Positions 46,990 to 58,844 of a DNA stretch of 64,000 nt are shown one piece after another. Source of the stretch: Takakia lepidozioides (lineage: Eukaryota; Streptophyta; Takakiopsida; Takakiales; Takakiaceae); contig CM060732.1 in assembly GCA_030704615.1 (NCBI GenBank), positions 66,197,053 through 66,261,052 on the forward strand. The letters are read 5' to 3'. The notes beneath the pieces were generated by a model that had not been told where the DNA came from, searched no databases, and was given only the letters and a program-made list of their open reading frames with translations. Positions within the stretch are counted from its first letter, which is position 1. Each line of letters begins with the position of its first letter. The translations under genes and the position numbers were made by a program.

Positions 46990-49900
46990 ATATATTCAAC
47001 ATATTTTATTAATAAAAGAACTGAGGAAAAAATAACCTCGGGAAACAACCATGGAGGTGGAAAAAAAGAGACACTGCCCCCTAACCAAAAACTGAAGAAG
47101 CTGCAAGAAGCGAAGGAAGCAGGTTCCGCTTGCAGCAAAGAGTCTATAGAGGAGAATCAATTCTACGCCTTTGAGGAGTCGGAGTCGAAGGAGAGATGGG
47201 CCTTCGATTTGCCTTTCCTCGAGGTTCGCTTCTGCCGCCAATTGACGTCGGACTCTTCCTGCTCCAGCGATTGTTGTGCGCTAGTCGAGCTCCCAACATG
47301 GCGGGAGGCTGTCGTACCAGATAATCGATGAGTCGGATGTTCTTGTGAGATGTAGTGGCCTTTCCCTCAGGTGTTATCAAAGCTAGAGAATAGCTGCAAT
47401 CGCCTTCTTTGCGAACATCTAGCAGCAGCTGCACCCAAAACCCTCCAAGCCTTACGAGCCTAAGTGAACTCTGTAGAACAGCAATTTTACGCAAGGCTGC
47501 ACTCCACCATAAACCAACGAACATCTACACTTCCATAAGTGCCAAAGAGAAAGAGCTCTCAAAGCAGCCCATATTACAGGGCAGCTGCTCCAGAGTACGG
47601 GCAGAGAGTCTCCCAGCTGCTATTCCTTTAGGGAGGAAAGCTCCCGATTCCCAGAGATGGAAAAAACTGGTGATCCCTGCCTTATCCCATCCAGACCACT
47701 TCTTGGAACAGTGCAAGAGGGAATCTGAATCAGAGTTGTAGTTACCGAATAAGGGCTGACGAAGCACTTCCTCCATTGAAGAAGGGGTGGATTGAAAAAA
47801 CAAAGGGCGCATATTCAACCAGGCAGCCCAGATGGACTGCCATGCCTTTGAACCAATAGGTCTGGCTCTAGAGCTACACCCTCTTTGCACGATCTACCTT
47901 AGAGACTCAGACCAGGACCCCGAAACAGGAGAAGCGTCAAGGATGTGGCATCTAACAATGAGACTCCAGGGCGAAGAAAGATGTGTCAGCACTATAGGAA
48001 CCCACTTAGCTAGCAACGCTTGAATTTGAGCGAAGGGGTCCAGTACACCAAGTCCGCCATTTTTATTTTTTTGGGTTATTTGCAACCAGCTGACAAGGGC
48101 TCTTCTGGTCTTAATCGCCGGTGTGGCTCCCCAGATGAAGTTCCTGGTCAAGGATTTCATTTGCGAAATAATTTTAGAGCCAGGAGACCACACGGCAGCT
48201 ACAAACCAAGAGGCAGCCAAAATCAGGTCCTGGTTAGCCACAAGTGCTCTGCCCGCTGTAGACAGGTGGAGGGAACTCCAATAACCCTGTTCTTACGAAT
48301 CTTGGCAAGAACCACATCACAACGCTGCTCGTCTGTCAAATCGTGACCTATCAAGTGACCCAGCAAGGTGTGGGCCTGTCCGTTTTGAAGCCATGTAAGT
48401 CCGAGATCTTCCCCCAGGGGTCAATGTGCGAGCTGGCGGAATGTTCGGAGATCTTGGACAGCACACCCACGGATTTTGACCAATTGATCTGGAGCCCCGA
48501 GGCTGAAGGTCGCCAGAGCTGAGAGAGCAGCACTGACATTAGCACTGGTGGTGTAATCTATAAAGAGAACCGTGTCATCTGCATATAGAGAGGTCTTAAT
48601 GGAACAAGGGGAAGGGAGGGGTCGCGGAATTCTGAGGCCTTGGATAGAATGATTCGATGCTAGTAGGTGGCCGGGCATCCGCAGCCAACAGGAACAAGAA
48701 CGGAGAAAGGGGGCAGCCTGACGGATCTATGGAGCTTGAATGAAGGGGAAAGAACCCCGTTAACCTGCACTTTGCTGGAGGCCGAGAAGGAGAATCTTAA
48801 CCCACGATAGAAAAACTACCCGAAAAGCCCACCTTTTCTAAGACCCCCCAAAGGACAGCCCAGTCCACGTTGTCAAAGGCCTTTTGAAAATCAAGGATAA
48901 GCAGGGCCAGAGGCTGATTAGTGGTTTGGGCAAGATGAAGGGCCTCATAGGTCTGTAATTGGATGTAAGATCACGATCCCCTTTTTTGTGGATTAAAGCT
49001 ATCACTCCCTGGAAAGCTGGGAAGGCATGATGCCTTTAGCCAGCACATCATTGGCCATCTGTAGAAAATCATCAGAAACTGACCCCCAAAGGTGTTTGAA
49101 AAATTCGATCGGAAGCCCGTCAAGTCCTGGAGACTTGAAAGGAGCCAGATCTTCGATAGCTAGAACAAGCTCCATGTCAGAGAAGGGCTTATTAAGAGAG
49201 TCCAGATCCGAAGGCTCTAGGATTATAGGAACAGATTGAAGCACCAGGGCCCCCTATCAGCCAGAATGTCCTCGGAGACAGAGGGGCGGTCAAAAAGACC
49301 AGTAAAGTACACCGCAGCAGCTGCAGCCATGGCCTTGGGGTTAGTTTGAGGGATGTTCATCCCATCCGGCAGGGCACAAATGGATGTAGATGCATGCTGC
49401 TTATTTTGTTTGAAAAAATACGCTGTCATTTTCTCTTCCTACCAATTGACGCCTACTTTTCTACAAAGGTTCTCTTCCTTGAGAGAGCAGAGCTCGACCA
49501 AATTCCGCTTAGCCAGATTGTAGGTTTGCAAAGTCATTGGGTCATTGGGCCCACCAAGTTTGCCTCCATGAGCCACTGGCAATGAGAAATGGTTTAAGAG
49601 TCTTTTCCTTACTGGATCTCCTCTCTGGATAAAGATTGAGCCTCCTTCCTAGCAGCGTCCAATTTGCGTAAGAATCTCAACGTGGGGGAAGAGAATTCGT
49701 TCCCAGAATCTTTCCAAACTGAGGCTAGCTTTTGGACCATAGCAGGAGAGCTCAGGAGGACTGGGTTTAATTAAAAAAAACCCTACCCCCTCCGATGGAT
49801 CTCTGGTGGGTTGAGCTCTAGTGATACCAAAGCGTGATCAAAATCAGGGGAGATTGGAGGAAGCGGGTAGGGAATTCCAAAAAGGCCTTGATGTGAAATG

Positions 49901-51475
49901 CATCGCAATTCACTTGATCACCCCCCTAAAAGTGCGCAATTCAATTGAATTGCAAGGGCAATTCAATTGAACTAACCCTAATTTGCAATTCAATTGAATT
50001 GTCGGCACACGATTCAATTGAATTGTGAATTGGCAATTCAATTGAATTCTCAACTCGCAATTCAATTGAATCGCTAGTTGGCAATTCAATTGAATTGCTG
50101 ACTACAATTCAATTGAATTGTAATCTATAATTTTTAACTTATTTTTGTATATAATATATAATATATATGTACATGTATATATTCAAATTATATTTATACA
50201 CATATAAGAGTATAAACTAAAAATACATTTTGCCCGTCTATTCTTGCTGGCCCTCTTACTTGTGCCCTTGAGGAAATTGTGGAGTTGTGAAGCCACCCTC
50301 AGCCTCAGCGAGAAAGGGAGAGCCAGAGACGGAGACAGATCGGCAACTTCCTGTGATTCACTGGCAAAAGAAATATGGTTGGCTCCGAAAAAAACAGACA
50401 AAATCAAACCTGACAATTGATGAAAGGCTTCCCCTGCATCACCATGTAGTCCCCTAACACTAGTATCTGGCCCAGGACAAAGAAAACAAAAAATATGTTC
50501 ATCTTGAGAATTATCAAAAATTTCGATACCCTTACAAAGGTATCATGTTGAAGTTGGGATGTGTGTTCTATATAAGTTTAATATATCAAACTCTTACACG
50601 TTGATACTTTACATTGGTATCATGTTTGGTATATGTACATAGCCATATATTGGCACCAACATCCACAAAGAGAGACAATCCCGCTTTTACAAGCGCTTCG
50701 TGACTTCCCCTCTCTCGCTCTCCCTTAGGCTTATCTTGGGCTCAAGCCTTACCACGGGCAAAGGATTGACAGACGGACAGCAAGAATAGACGGGCAACAT
50801 GTATTTTTAGCTTACCTGTGTATGTATATATGTATAATTTAAATATATACATATATATTATATACAGAAATAAGTTAAAAATTATAGATTACAATTCAAT
50901 TGAATTGTAGTCAGCAATTCAATTGAATTGCAAATTAGGGTTAGTTCAATTGAATTGTGCACTTTTAGGGGGTGATCAAGTGAATTGTGATGCATTTCAC
51001 ATCAAGGCCTTTTTGGAATTCCCTAAGCGGGATCTGTTTGGCCCATGTAGCCGGCAGGGGAGAGCAGCAAAATCTGTCCAGCCTGGCCATAAATAAGTCT
51101 GGCGGAGCTCTATTATTCAACCAAGTGAATCTGAGGCCATGACGGCAAGGGAGAAAGCAATCTGGTAAGCCTACAGAGAAGCAGAGTCTCGGGGACAAAC
51201 TCTGAGCAGAGGAGCCAAGCCTACCAGATAAGCAATCAACCATATTAAAATCACCTGCTACTACCCAGTTAACCACCTGGGGATTATTCAAGATATTAGA
51301 ATTAAGCATGGACCAAAATTGGATCCGATCGGAGACTGCATTAGGGGCATAAATATTAACAAAGCCCGTGGAAGGAAAAATGGAGGAAGCCGAAGTGAAC
51401 GCACACTGGGCTCGCCCGGGGAGCCAGGATTCTACTTTGAGAAAATCAAACAGAATAGAAGGCGCTATTAAGATT
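46990..51475 (-). mobile_element. LINE (non-LTR retrotransposon), 5' truncated, interrupted
   Basis: Read on the minus strand from 51,475: end of the endonuclease domain (GFVNIYAPNAVSDRI, VVAGDFNMVDCLSGRLG, and FTWLNN...ARLDR). The coding sequence continues on the far side of a nested foldback element at about 49,867 (SPDFDHALVSLELNPPE). RT follows: LAPFKSPGLDGLPIEFFKHL near 49,120, the catalytic motif LYADDTVLFIDYT near 48,570, and NFIWGATPAIKTRRALVSWL with NKNGGLGVLDPFAQIQALLA near 48,060-48,160. A zf-RVT-like C-terminal part (SIWAAWLNMRPLFFQ) extends to about 47,150. Several frame changes make it inactive. The 5' end of the endonuclease is missing. Confidence 0.9.
49868..51025. mobile_element. 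Foldback / hAT-like MITE built of AATTCAATTGAATT palindromes, 1,158 bp
   Basis: The ends are TAGGGAATTCCAAAAAGG and its reverse complement, flanked by AGCGGG on both sides (49,862-49,867 and 51,026-51,031). The inverted arms are very long: the left arm runs to about 50,249 (TGCCCGTCTATTCTTGCTG) and the right arm starts about 50,778. The arms hold GATGTGAAATGCATC, CACTTGATCACCCCC and multiple copies of CAATTCAATTGAATTG, more on the left than on the right. The TAGGG start recalls hAT termini; the 6-bp duplication is short for hAT (8 bp), so the class is uncertain. No transposase. It sits within the coding sequence of the LINE. Confidence 0.85.
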
Positions 51476-51987
51476 TAGGGTGATTAAGATTAGGATTTTC
51501 ATTTGATCAGGTGATACTATACCATGTAGATTATACAAACCACAAGCAGTCAGTTTCCACACAGGCACCCATGCAGACTTTTGGGTCAATACCAGTGTTG
51601 GTCTGGTATCAATATTTTTTGATCCTGGTATATGGGTGGCTCTCAAAATGACATACCAGGAGAACATGGGTACCAAGGATATTTTTCAAATTAGATATCA
51701 GTCTGGTATGGTTCCTTAGAAAATTATAATCACCTAATCAATGATATCAATACAAATGTGCTCAAGTAATACCAACTGGTATACATACTGGGATTTGGTA
51801 TGAAACAAGGCTTCAATTCACTTAAAAAACACTTGATGAGTGCATTGCTCTTCGTGAGAGCATCATGCACAGCCTTGATGCAAGCCTTGATTGTTCGCCC
51901 AACAATCCACCTACCCTAACTGCAAAATGGCCGCACTCTTACCTACTTCCCATCAACAAGAATTACCACTTGCAACGAGTATCAACA
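51476..51987. other. Region with CTGGTA/TACCAG motifs, no gene
   Basis: Frequent short GGTATCAATACCAGT-like words on both strands; no coding signal. Confidence 0.5.
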
Positions 51988-52421
51988 CTAAACCCTAGCC
52001 GTCAACACCATATTGGTATGGTGTTCGCTTGTTCTCATAAACCCTACCCTAACCCAAGTAATGGTATGTAAAATGTGTATGTAAAGTTTAGGACCAGGCT
52101 GGTCTGGTCCGTGATACCAGGGTTGATACTACACTAAACCCTAGCCCTCAACACCATACTGGTAAGGTATTCACTTGTTCTCATAAACCCTACCCTAAGC
52201 CAAGTAATGGTATCGCCTTGGGTATGTAAAATCTAGGACCAAGCTGGTCTGGTCCGTGATACTAGGGTTGATACTACACTAAACCCTAACCCTCAGCACC
52301 ATACTGGTATGGTATTCACTTGTTCTCATAGACCCTACCCTAAGCTAAGTAATGGTATCGTCCTGGGTACGTAAAATCTAGGACCAGGCTGGTCTGGTCC
52401 GTGATACCAGGGTTGATACTC
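51988..52421. repeat. Three tandem units of about 145 bp with telomere-like motif
   Basis: Units start CTAAACCCTAGCC or CTAAACCCTAACCC at 51,988, 52,134 and 52,279 and run through CACCATACTGGTATGG, CTCATAAACCCTACCC, GGTCTGGTCCGTGATACCAG and GGTTGATACT. They are roughly 90% alike. ACCCTAA words resemble plant telomere repeats, and the ACTGGTA words link the array to the surrounding motif-rich DNA. Confidence 0.88.
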
Positions 52422-52868
52422 AGGTCTAATACCCATACCAGACCAACATTGGTCAATACACTCTGCTAGTGATGATACATCCAACACTAGGTCATGTGAC
52501 AACCATACAACACAACAACATAAGACGATCCAAATGAGTACGTAACTCTCGCGAGAGTGGATAGATTTGAAAGAAAGAATGAAAAGAAGGAATAACCTAG
52601 AGCTAGGCCAAAGAAAATAAACAAAAAGATGCTCAACTAGTCCGCTGTACTCAAGTTGATGGACCAATTCAAGTGTGACCTCTTCCTCCTCTTTTCCCCT
52701 TGGAATAGATGTGTCCTGTTCTGAAGTCCTAAAAGCTAAGCAGCAGTACCTACCACAGCACCGGCTATTCAGGTATAAAACAGGCTGTTAAGTAATGCTC
52801 AACAGCCACATGCAGTTGAGATAGCATCAAAGTAACCATCGGAAGCGCTGCAACACTGCATCCCAAGC

Positions 52869-53207
52869 CTAGTCGAAAAGGCTGAAACCCATGTCATCAT
52901 CAGACTCCTCCTTGGCTTCCTCCTCCTTCTTTTCCTCCTTTTCTTCGGCAGGGGCAGCACCTCCACCTCTACCAGAGGAGGCCACCACAACACCGCCGCC
53001 GCCTCGGCCTGGCACAGATGCAAACTTCTCCCTTCCGGAAGCAATCACCTCCGTAATATCTTTACCATCCAACTCCTTCAGCAAGAAGGATATTCTTTCG
53101 TCATCGCCTTCCGCACCGACTGAACCAAGAATCGATGTAAGATCCTTGGCAGAGGGAACAGGGTTGCCTCCCAGAACTGCCAACAAGTAGGCAGCAACCA
53201 CCTTCAT
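52869..53207 (-). CDS. RPP2: 60S acidic ribosomal protein P2
   Basis: A 112-residue intact frame starting MKVVAAYLLAVLGGN, the conserved P2 N-terminus that dimerises with P1 on the ribosomal stalk. It continues with LTSILGSVGAEGDDERISF and KDITEVIASGREKFASVPG, a Gly/Ala-rich hinge, a charged stretch (APAEEKEEKKEEEAKEESD) and the invariant C-terminal tail SDDDMGFSLFD that binds elongation factors. The ATG at 53,205-53,207 is chosen because it matches the family start. The open frame extends upstream, but GTATCCAG just before the ATG looks like a splice acceptor, so a 5' UTR intron is likely. The coding part has no intron; an intron-poor gene or an old retrocopy are both possible, and no poly(A) tract is seen downstream. 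Confidence 0.95.
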   Translation of the reverse strand: MKVVAAYLLAVLGGNPVPSAKDLTSILGSVGAEGDDERISFLLKELDGKDITEVIASGREKFASVPGRGGGGVVVASSGRGGGAAPAEEKEEKKEEEAKEESDDDMGFSLFD

Positions 53208-54815
53208 ATTGCCTGGATACTTAGAGCGGCACACGGCAGCGATGTGGACAGAGGTTGAGCTATGGCGGAGTCGATACCTCGCGAGCGAAAGAGAGCCCAA
53301 TTTCCAGTTTGAAAGTTGATTTCATTTTAGAACAAAAATGAAAAGCAAAATTGGGGCGGGCCCCAAGCACAAGCAAGCCCGCCTAGGTAGGTCTTGGGGC
53401 TGTAAGAAACAAGTGGTAGGCCCGGCGGTCAGGACTGGAGATACTCGTGTACATACCAGTGTTGGACTGGTATCGTATTTTGAACACACCAGGTTGATAC
53501 TGGTATATAGGCCTCCGGCCAATTGTGATACTAGGGAGGTACTGGTATTGGCAAAAATCTGAGATTTGGATACCATGGTGCTATCAATAAAACCTGAGTG
53601 TGGTGGGTACCAATACCAAGAGTTTTTAGAAATCGATACCAGGGTATTATCAATACTGGTCTGGTATAAAAAACACTCATGATATGTTGAATATTGAAAG
53701 GCCGACTTCTCATAAAAATGTGTACAAGCATGCTTTATTCCTCAAAGTATTCCTCAAGTTCCTCAAAGTATTGATACCTAGGTTTTCCTCACAACAATAG
53801 TATTAGGAAGCAAATACCAAGCCAATACGGGTATATGCTAGGTAGTGGCCTGAGGTGATACCAGACTGGTCTGGTACAATGTTGGACCGGTATCATCAAC
53901 ATTTCATACGAGCCAGGGTATGGTATTGTCGGTGAAGAGGCCTCCTTCATATCCTGGCAGGTAATGGTATCAAAGTAGGTATTAAGCTTTTAATGTACCA
54001 GTCTGGTATGTATATTGCTTTTGCTTGGCCTGGTATGGTATGGTATGGTATCAGTATTTCAAATTTCAAATCTTATACTGGGGGTGGTATCAATACAGTT
54101 ATTTATTTATTTATTTTTAAACTGAAAAATAAAAATCTGTCCAAATTATACCGCTGAGGTGAGCACTTCAACTGCTGAAGTGATCACCTCATGGGCTGAA
54201 GCGCTCACCTCAGTGGCTGAGTGCCACAATTCATACTAACAAGGAGCGGGATCTCACCTGCTTGGAGCATTGTCTCATTTATCAGCCTGAAATGTGGCTC
54301 TTGTAAGGTGTCCTCAAATCACCAGCAGATTTTCGCCAAAATTGCCATTCAGATGTCTCAATCAAAGAGCCGCAACTCTCCACGCTGCACCCTAAATCCC
54401 TAAATCCTTAACGCTCCACATATTGGGTGCAAGCGACGGTGGTAGACATAGTACTGGTATCGACAAAGCTGCGTTCCTTACGATACCAGGCTGGTATGGT
54501 AGGAGCCCAGGTATTAGCATTTCACTATATTGCCCCCAATATGTTTACCCCGCCTCACCCCCATATACCGGTCCAACACTGGTCTGCCAACACTGGTACA
54601 TACCGGATCGCAGCTGTGTTACCCGCCCAACACTGGTTGGAACTGGTAGGAACGGCGGAACCACTTGGCTGGGTTGACTGGACTCAAAAGTGATTTGCAG
54701 GCAAGGGTGTTTCACAGCTGTTAACAATATTACGGATGAATAAGGGGGCGCTTAAACAGTTCGTCATCCTGTTGTATGCAGAACTTGATTGTCAAAAACT
54801 GGGGCAAGATGCCCA
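53208..54815. other. Motif-rich region upstream of RPP2 (CTGGTA/TACCAG words)
   Basis: No coding signal beyond short frames. Words such as GATACCAGACTGGTCTGG, GGTATCAATACTGG and (TGGTA)n recur every few tens of bases on both strands from about 53,450 to 54,640. A GCTGAGGTGAGC hairpin lies at 54,155. Confidence 0.6.
54155..54191. repeat. 16-bp inverted repeat with 5-bp loop
   Basis: TGAGGTGAGCACTTCA, then ACTGC, then TGAAGTGATCACCTCA; 15 of 16 positions pair. A third related copy, TGAAGCGCTCACCTCA, follows directly at about 54,197-54,212. Confidence 0.85.
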
Positions 54816-57577
54816 CTTGTCAAGTTAAATAAGCACAGTGTGAAAACAACTAGAATAAAGCTAGTTATTTAACACTTGGATTTAGGTCAAGTGTTAAATC
54901 AGGTGTCAAGTTTAGTTTGACACCTGAACCGCCTTATCTTCACGAGAGCGGCAGTCGCGTAGCTCATCTCTCTCGAGTTGAGCCTGCGCGACCGAGCTCC
55001 TGCATCGTTTAGGACTGAGTGTGCTTATGATGGGAGTATAGGTTGTTGTGGGGTGGAGTCCCCATAGCTTGGGGTGCCCCTGGCTCGACTTCTGTTTTAA
55101 CGAGTGATAGCGATGGATTTCATGTTGTTTCTGGTGTGAACAGTGTGTCTCTTAGTTTGTTTATCACTCGAGAGAGATGACGCTTGCATCTGTGAGTGCC
55201 AGAGGTGAGTTTAGTTTTAGCACTTGTGGGTTTTATTTTAAAAGTGAGAGAAGCCTATGTGAAAGAAGGTATTACTTCCCGCAACTAAGGTTAACTGGTG
55301 CATCGCCCAACACTGAAGGCTGAGCCGATTCAATCCTCACCATGGGGGCCGGTCCAAGTACTAGCGGCGCCATCTGAAATCACTGAGCGGAGCATAAATG
55401 GAAGCATGTATTGGGGCTAGTGAGGTCACCGAGAATAGTAGAGCAGGCGGTGACGGTGTGCAGAACTGCTACAGTTACGGGGAAGCGTTGTATGAGAGTT
55501 ACGGTCTAAAAAGACGAGAGGTGGCACTGTTGTTGGTCATTGGACATGATATTATGGGGCTAATCAGTATGGACAGGGCCTGTAATAACTTGGTGATGAT
55601 AAGGCTAGCGAATGGGGGTTTCATACTCAGCTCGATCCAAGTTTGGCTGCTGACGGTGGACTGCTTCCAGAAGGTCTGATTTTATGATTGATCAAACGAC
55701 GAGGGCAGTCCGTGCTCCAAGATAGCAGCTCGGTTTCTTCCATTGGTGCTGGGGTTAAGCATTTATTAGGATTTCGGAGTTTCAAGAAGGACTGGTCGAA
55801 TTTGGGTAACCGAATTTGGGTAACCAACACATATGTGGGCTGAGGTGGCCGGAACTGCTTTGTTGATTCTTTCTATGCGATGGCGTATGAAATTAGTAGG
55901 CCAACCAACCTCAGTACCGCAGAGAATTGAATTCTCGTTGGAAGACAGAAGTTTGGTTTAAGCAAAGACCTCGATCTCGGCTCGGCTGGCCTTGATCGCA
56001 TGGATCGCTCCATGCTCTGTGACGGTGCTAGTTCTTTGGATCTAGGGACGTCTCGATAATGGCTTCTGATCTATGATCTTTGGGATTTAGTTCAAGGTTT
56101 GTGCCTGCTGGCCATGAAGTTGATTAATTGCTCTGGTAGAGGCAGCCTGGCAGGTAATGCAAAAGTGCAACCAATAGCCACCTAGGCTGTCCAGTCGTGG
56201 CTAGACACTTTTGACATAGCAGAGTAGGCCGCGGCAAGGGTCTATGATTCGGCTGCACATGCCCTGCAGGGAGGTAAGACCAAGACCAACTTCTTCGTGT
56301 GACGATCTGAACAATAGTCATAGTTGTACCGTCAGGTCTTGGAGCAGCCCCAAGAATATAGACTGTTCTACCCTGCAGATTCTCATGCTAAGATTCTCAT
56401 GCTAGGAATTTCTACTGATCGGAATCTCTACTGATGGTTCACATCTTCAAAAATAAAAGTGCCCGACTCGTAGTAGGGCCCCTCCCTTGCTGGAGCGGCA
56501 CAAGTGATATCCTCAGCAGGGCTCATGCACAAGCGGTTGGCACTCACACTCGTCAATGCTTCCCTACTCGGTTCCTCTACACATGCAAGATCGTGGACTG
56601 AGACAATGAGGTCAAATCGGCTTAGCCAAGAGGGAAACTGGAGACAAGGATTGGAGGAAAATTATCGTGGTTGCCACCCCAGTGACCCTTGGCAGGTGTT
56701 GGGGCATTATCGGATGCTATACTGCCTGCACGGGATATGCCACTTTCTCACGAAAGCCTTGCAGAGTTGCCCTTCACATTGTGATTATCTGGAATTGGTA
56801 GTGGCTGGCGTGGACAACGCCGTGAGGTGGAAACCGAATAGCGAAGGCAAGTCGCTCTGACTTATTTTGATACTTTTTCCCAAGCTTGCAATTCATGTTT
56901 CAACTGCACCCATGCCAGTGACGGCACATTGATATTCACGACGTAGCTGATCTGGAAGGTACAGAGAACTTGGGAACCTGCAGGGAACGGAGGGCACAAT
57001 GGATAATATCACTGATATAATTATTCCATGGATCCTGTCCCCAACAGCTCCGCAATTGAACTCTGTGGCTATGCTGACCTCGAGGAAAAGAGGTTATTTG
57101 AAAACATTGGCTCTGATCAGGGTTGTGAATTGGGATAGAATTCTTGAAGTCAATCGTTGGCCTTCAGTATTATACGATTTGTGAGCAGTGGCCCGACCTG
57201 CCTTAATGCCTCCATCGTTAGTGTGGCTTTGGTTTTTGATAGTTGTTGACCCCACAAAAACTGTTAGTTAACAGAAAATAATTAAATCAAATCAAATAGG
57301 CCTATTGTTAATTAAATGGACAAATAGTATGTTTTTGGGATTAGATTAACTTTGGTTGGTCATATCTTTGTAAAAAAAGCTCTGTTTGACGCAGTTTTTG
57401 AGGGGATAGCTGTAGAAAGGGGAAATCTACCTATCTAGATCTGGTTTTTGTTTTTGGGACTCTGCTAAAAATCTATGGAATTTTTAGAGTGTGAATGTGC
57501 CATGAAAGATCCACAATCCTGTTTCTAGAACCTGTTCTGGTCTACATGAGAGATAAATCTGGGGATGTACTCCTTGT
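54816..57577. other. Unassigned region 5' of the second gypsy element
   Basis: No recognised domain. The stretch from about 54,816 (TGTCAAGTTAAATAAGC) to about 55,310 could be a 5' LTR and the following 2 kb a leader, but the matching 3' LTR would lie outside the window, so this cannot be tested here. Short frames at 55,398-55,679 and 56,504-56,860 have no motif. Confidence 0.3.
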
Positions 57578-58324
57578 ATGGCTGGGGGAAATGAGGACGT
57601 AATTGAAGGGCAGGTCTCATCTCTTAGCCTGTGCACACAATGGGACAAGATTTATGTTTCCCAAGGAACTCAGACTGATTTGAGTGGAGAACAGTTGGAC
57701 GAGTTGATTGCATACTGGGAGTCAGACATTAGCAGTAGACAACAAACTGTAGTTGGCGTTGAGGGCCTCAATATCGCCTTGGACAGTCAGAACTTTGTTG
57801 GAGCCAGCAGTTCTGCAGCTGTAGGTGAAATACCAAAGTGGGTGAAAGCTAGGCTTGGAACACAGCCAAAGACAGCCCCGGGTACCAAGGTGTTCAGCCA
57901 CAAGGCCGTGGTGTACTGGAGCAGAGGAGCAAGAGCTACACAAGTGTGTGCAATCAGACATGGTTGCAGCCGGACACGCTCTACACAAGGCAATCACGAG
58001 CGGGGGTTCATTAGCAATGACAAGTTTGTTTTGCTTGAAGGAGATGCAGTCATCCGCAATGAGGACACCCGCAACCGTCTCAAAGCTTTTGAGTTGAGAG
58101 ACTATTAGACTCTACCTTTGTTTTCTTTAGTGTTCAGTGAGCGGGAGATAGGGGAGTATTGCTTTGTTTCTACCTGGCAGAAAGAGGAGGAGGGTTGGTT
58201 AGAGCGAGCTACTGTAGCTTGGGACAAGGTTAGTGGCAGGTTTCTGGACATAGATATACCTCCTACACCTTACCATCATGCAGAGCGAGGCACTTTGAGA
58301 GAAGTCTGGCAGTTGATAGCATAG
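57578..58324 (+). other. Leader open frames of the second gypsy element, function unknown
   Basis: A 176-codon frame begins MAGGNEDVIEGQVSSLSLCT and includes GEIPKWVKARLGTQPKTA; a second frame follows to 58,324. Neither shows a domain I know. Position just upstream of gag suggests they belong to the retroelement (gag N-terminal extension or accessory frame). Confidence 0.35.
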
Positions 58325-58844
58325 ATCAGGATTAGATCTTGCTTGGGCGGGCTTCTATTCTTCCCCTCCATCTCTGTACTATTTCATTACCTTGTACTCG
58401 TAGTTGCCAAAGCCTCTCTTGGTGGAGGCCAGTCAGTCCGGGGTTTTGGGCTGGGCTATTCTGCAGGATCAGCATTGCAGCTGGATTTTGGTGTGGGGGT
58501 GTTGATGTTTTGATTTCTTGTGTTTGGACCCCCCCCCCAACACCTACATGCTTGACTGTGCGCCATGTTGGTTTTGTGTGGGCACTTGCTTTCATAGGGA
58601 TTAGGCCGGATTTGAACACCGGTCAATCCTAGAGTATGCTGTCGGTGGTGAGGCTAGAGTGATGACCAGCAAGACCACCAGTGTTTCTTCTATGGTGAGG
58701 CTGGTTGATGACCAGCCAACCATAGGAGTTCTTGCGGTGGATGCAGGTGCAGGTGCCCTGAGCCACTGGGATATGACCCTTAAACTGCAACAGGTGCCTA
58801 CCCGTGTCACTTTTAGAATTAGTAATAGAGCCTTATAGTGTCAC

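Noticed and set aside
57578-58108. Host gene encoding a 176-residue protein
   Set aside because: No recognised domain, and its position directly upstream of gypsy gag makes a retroelement leader frame more likely.
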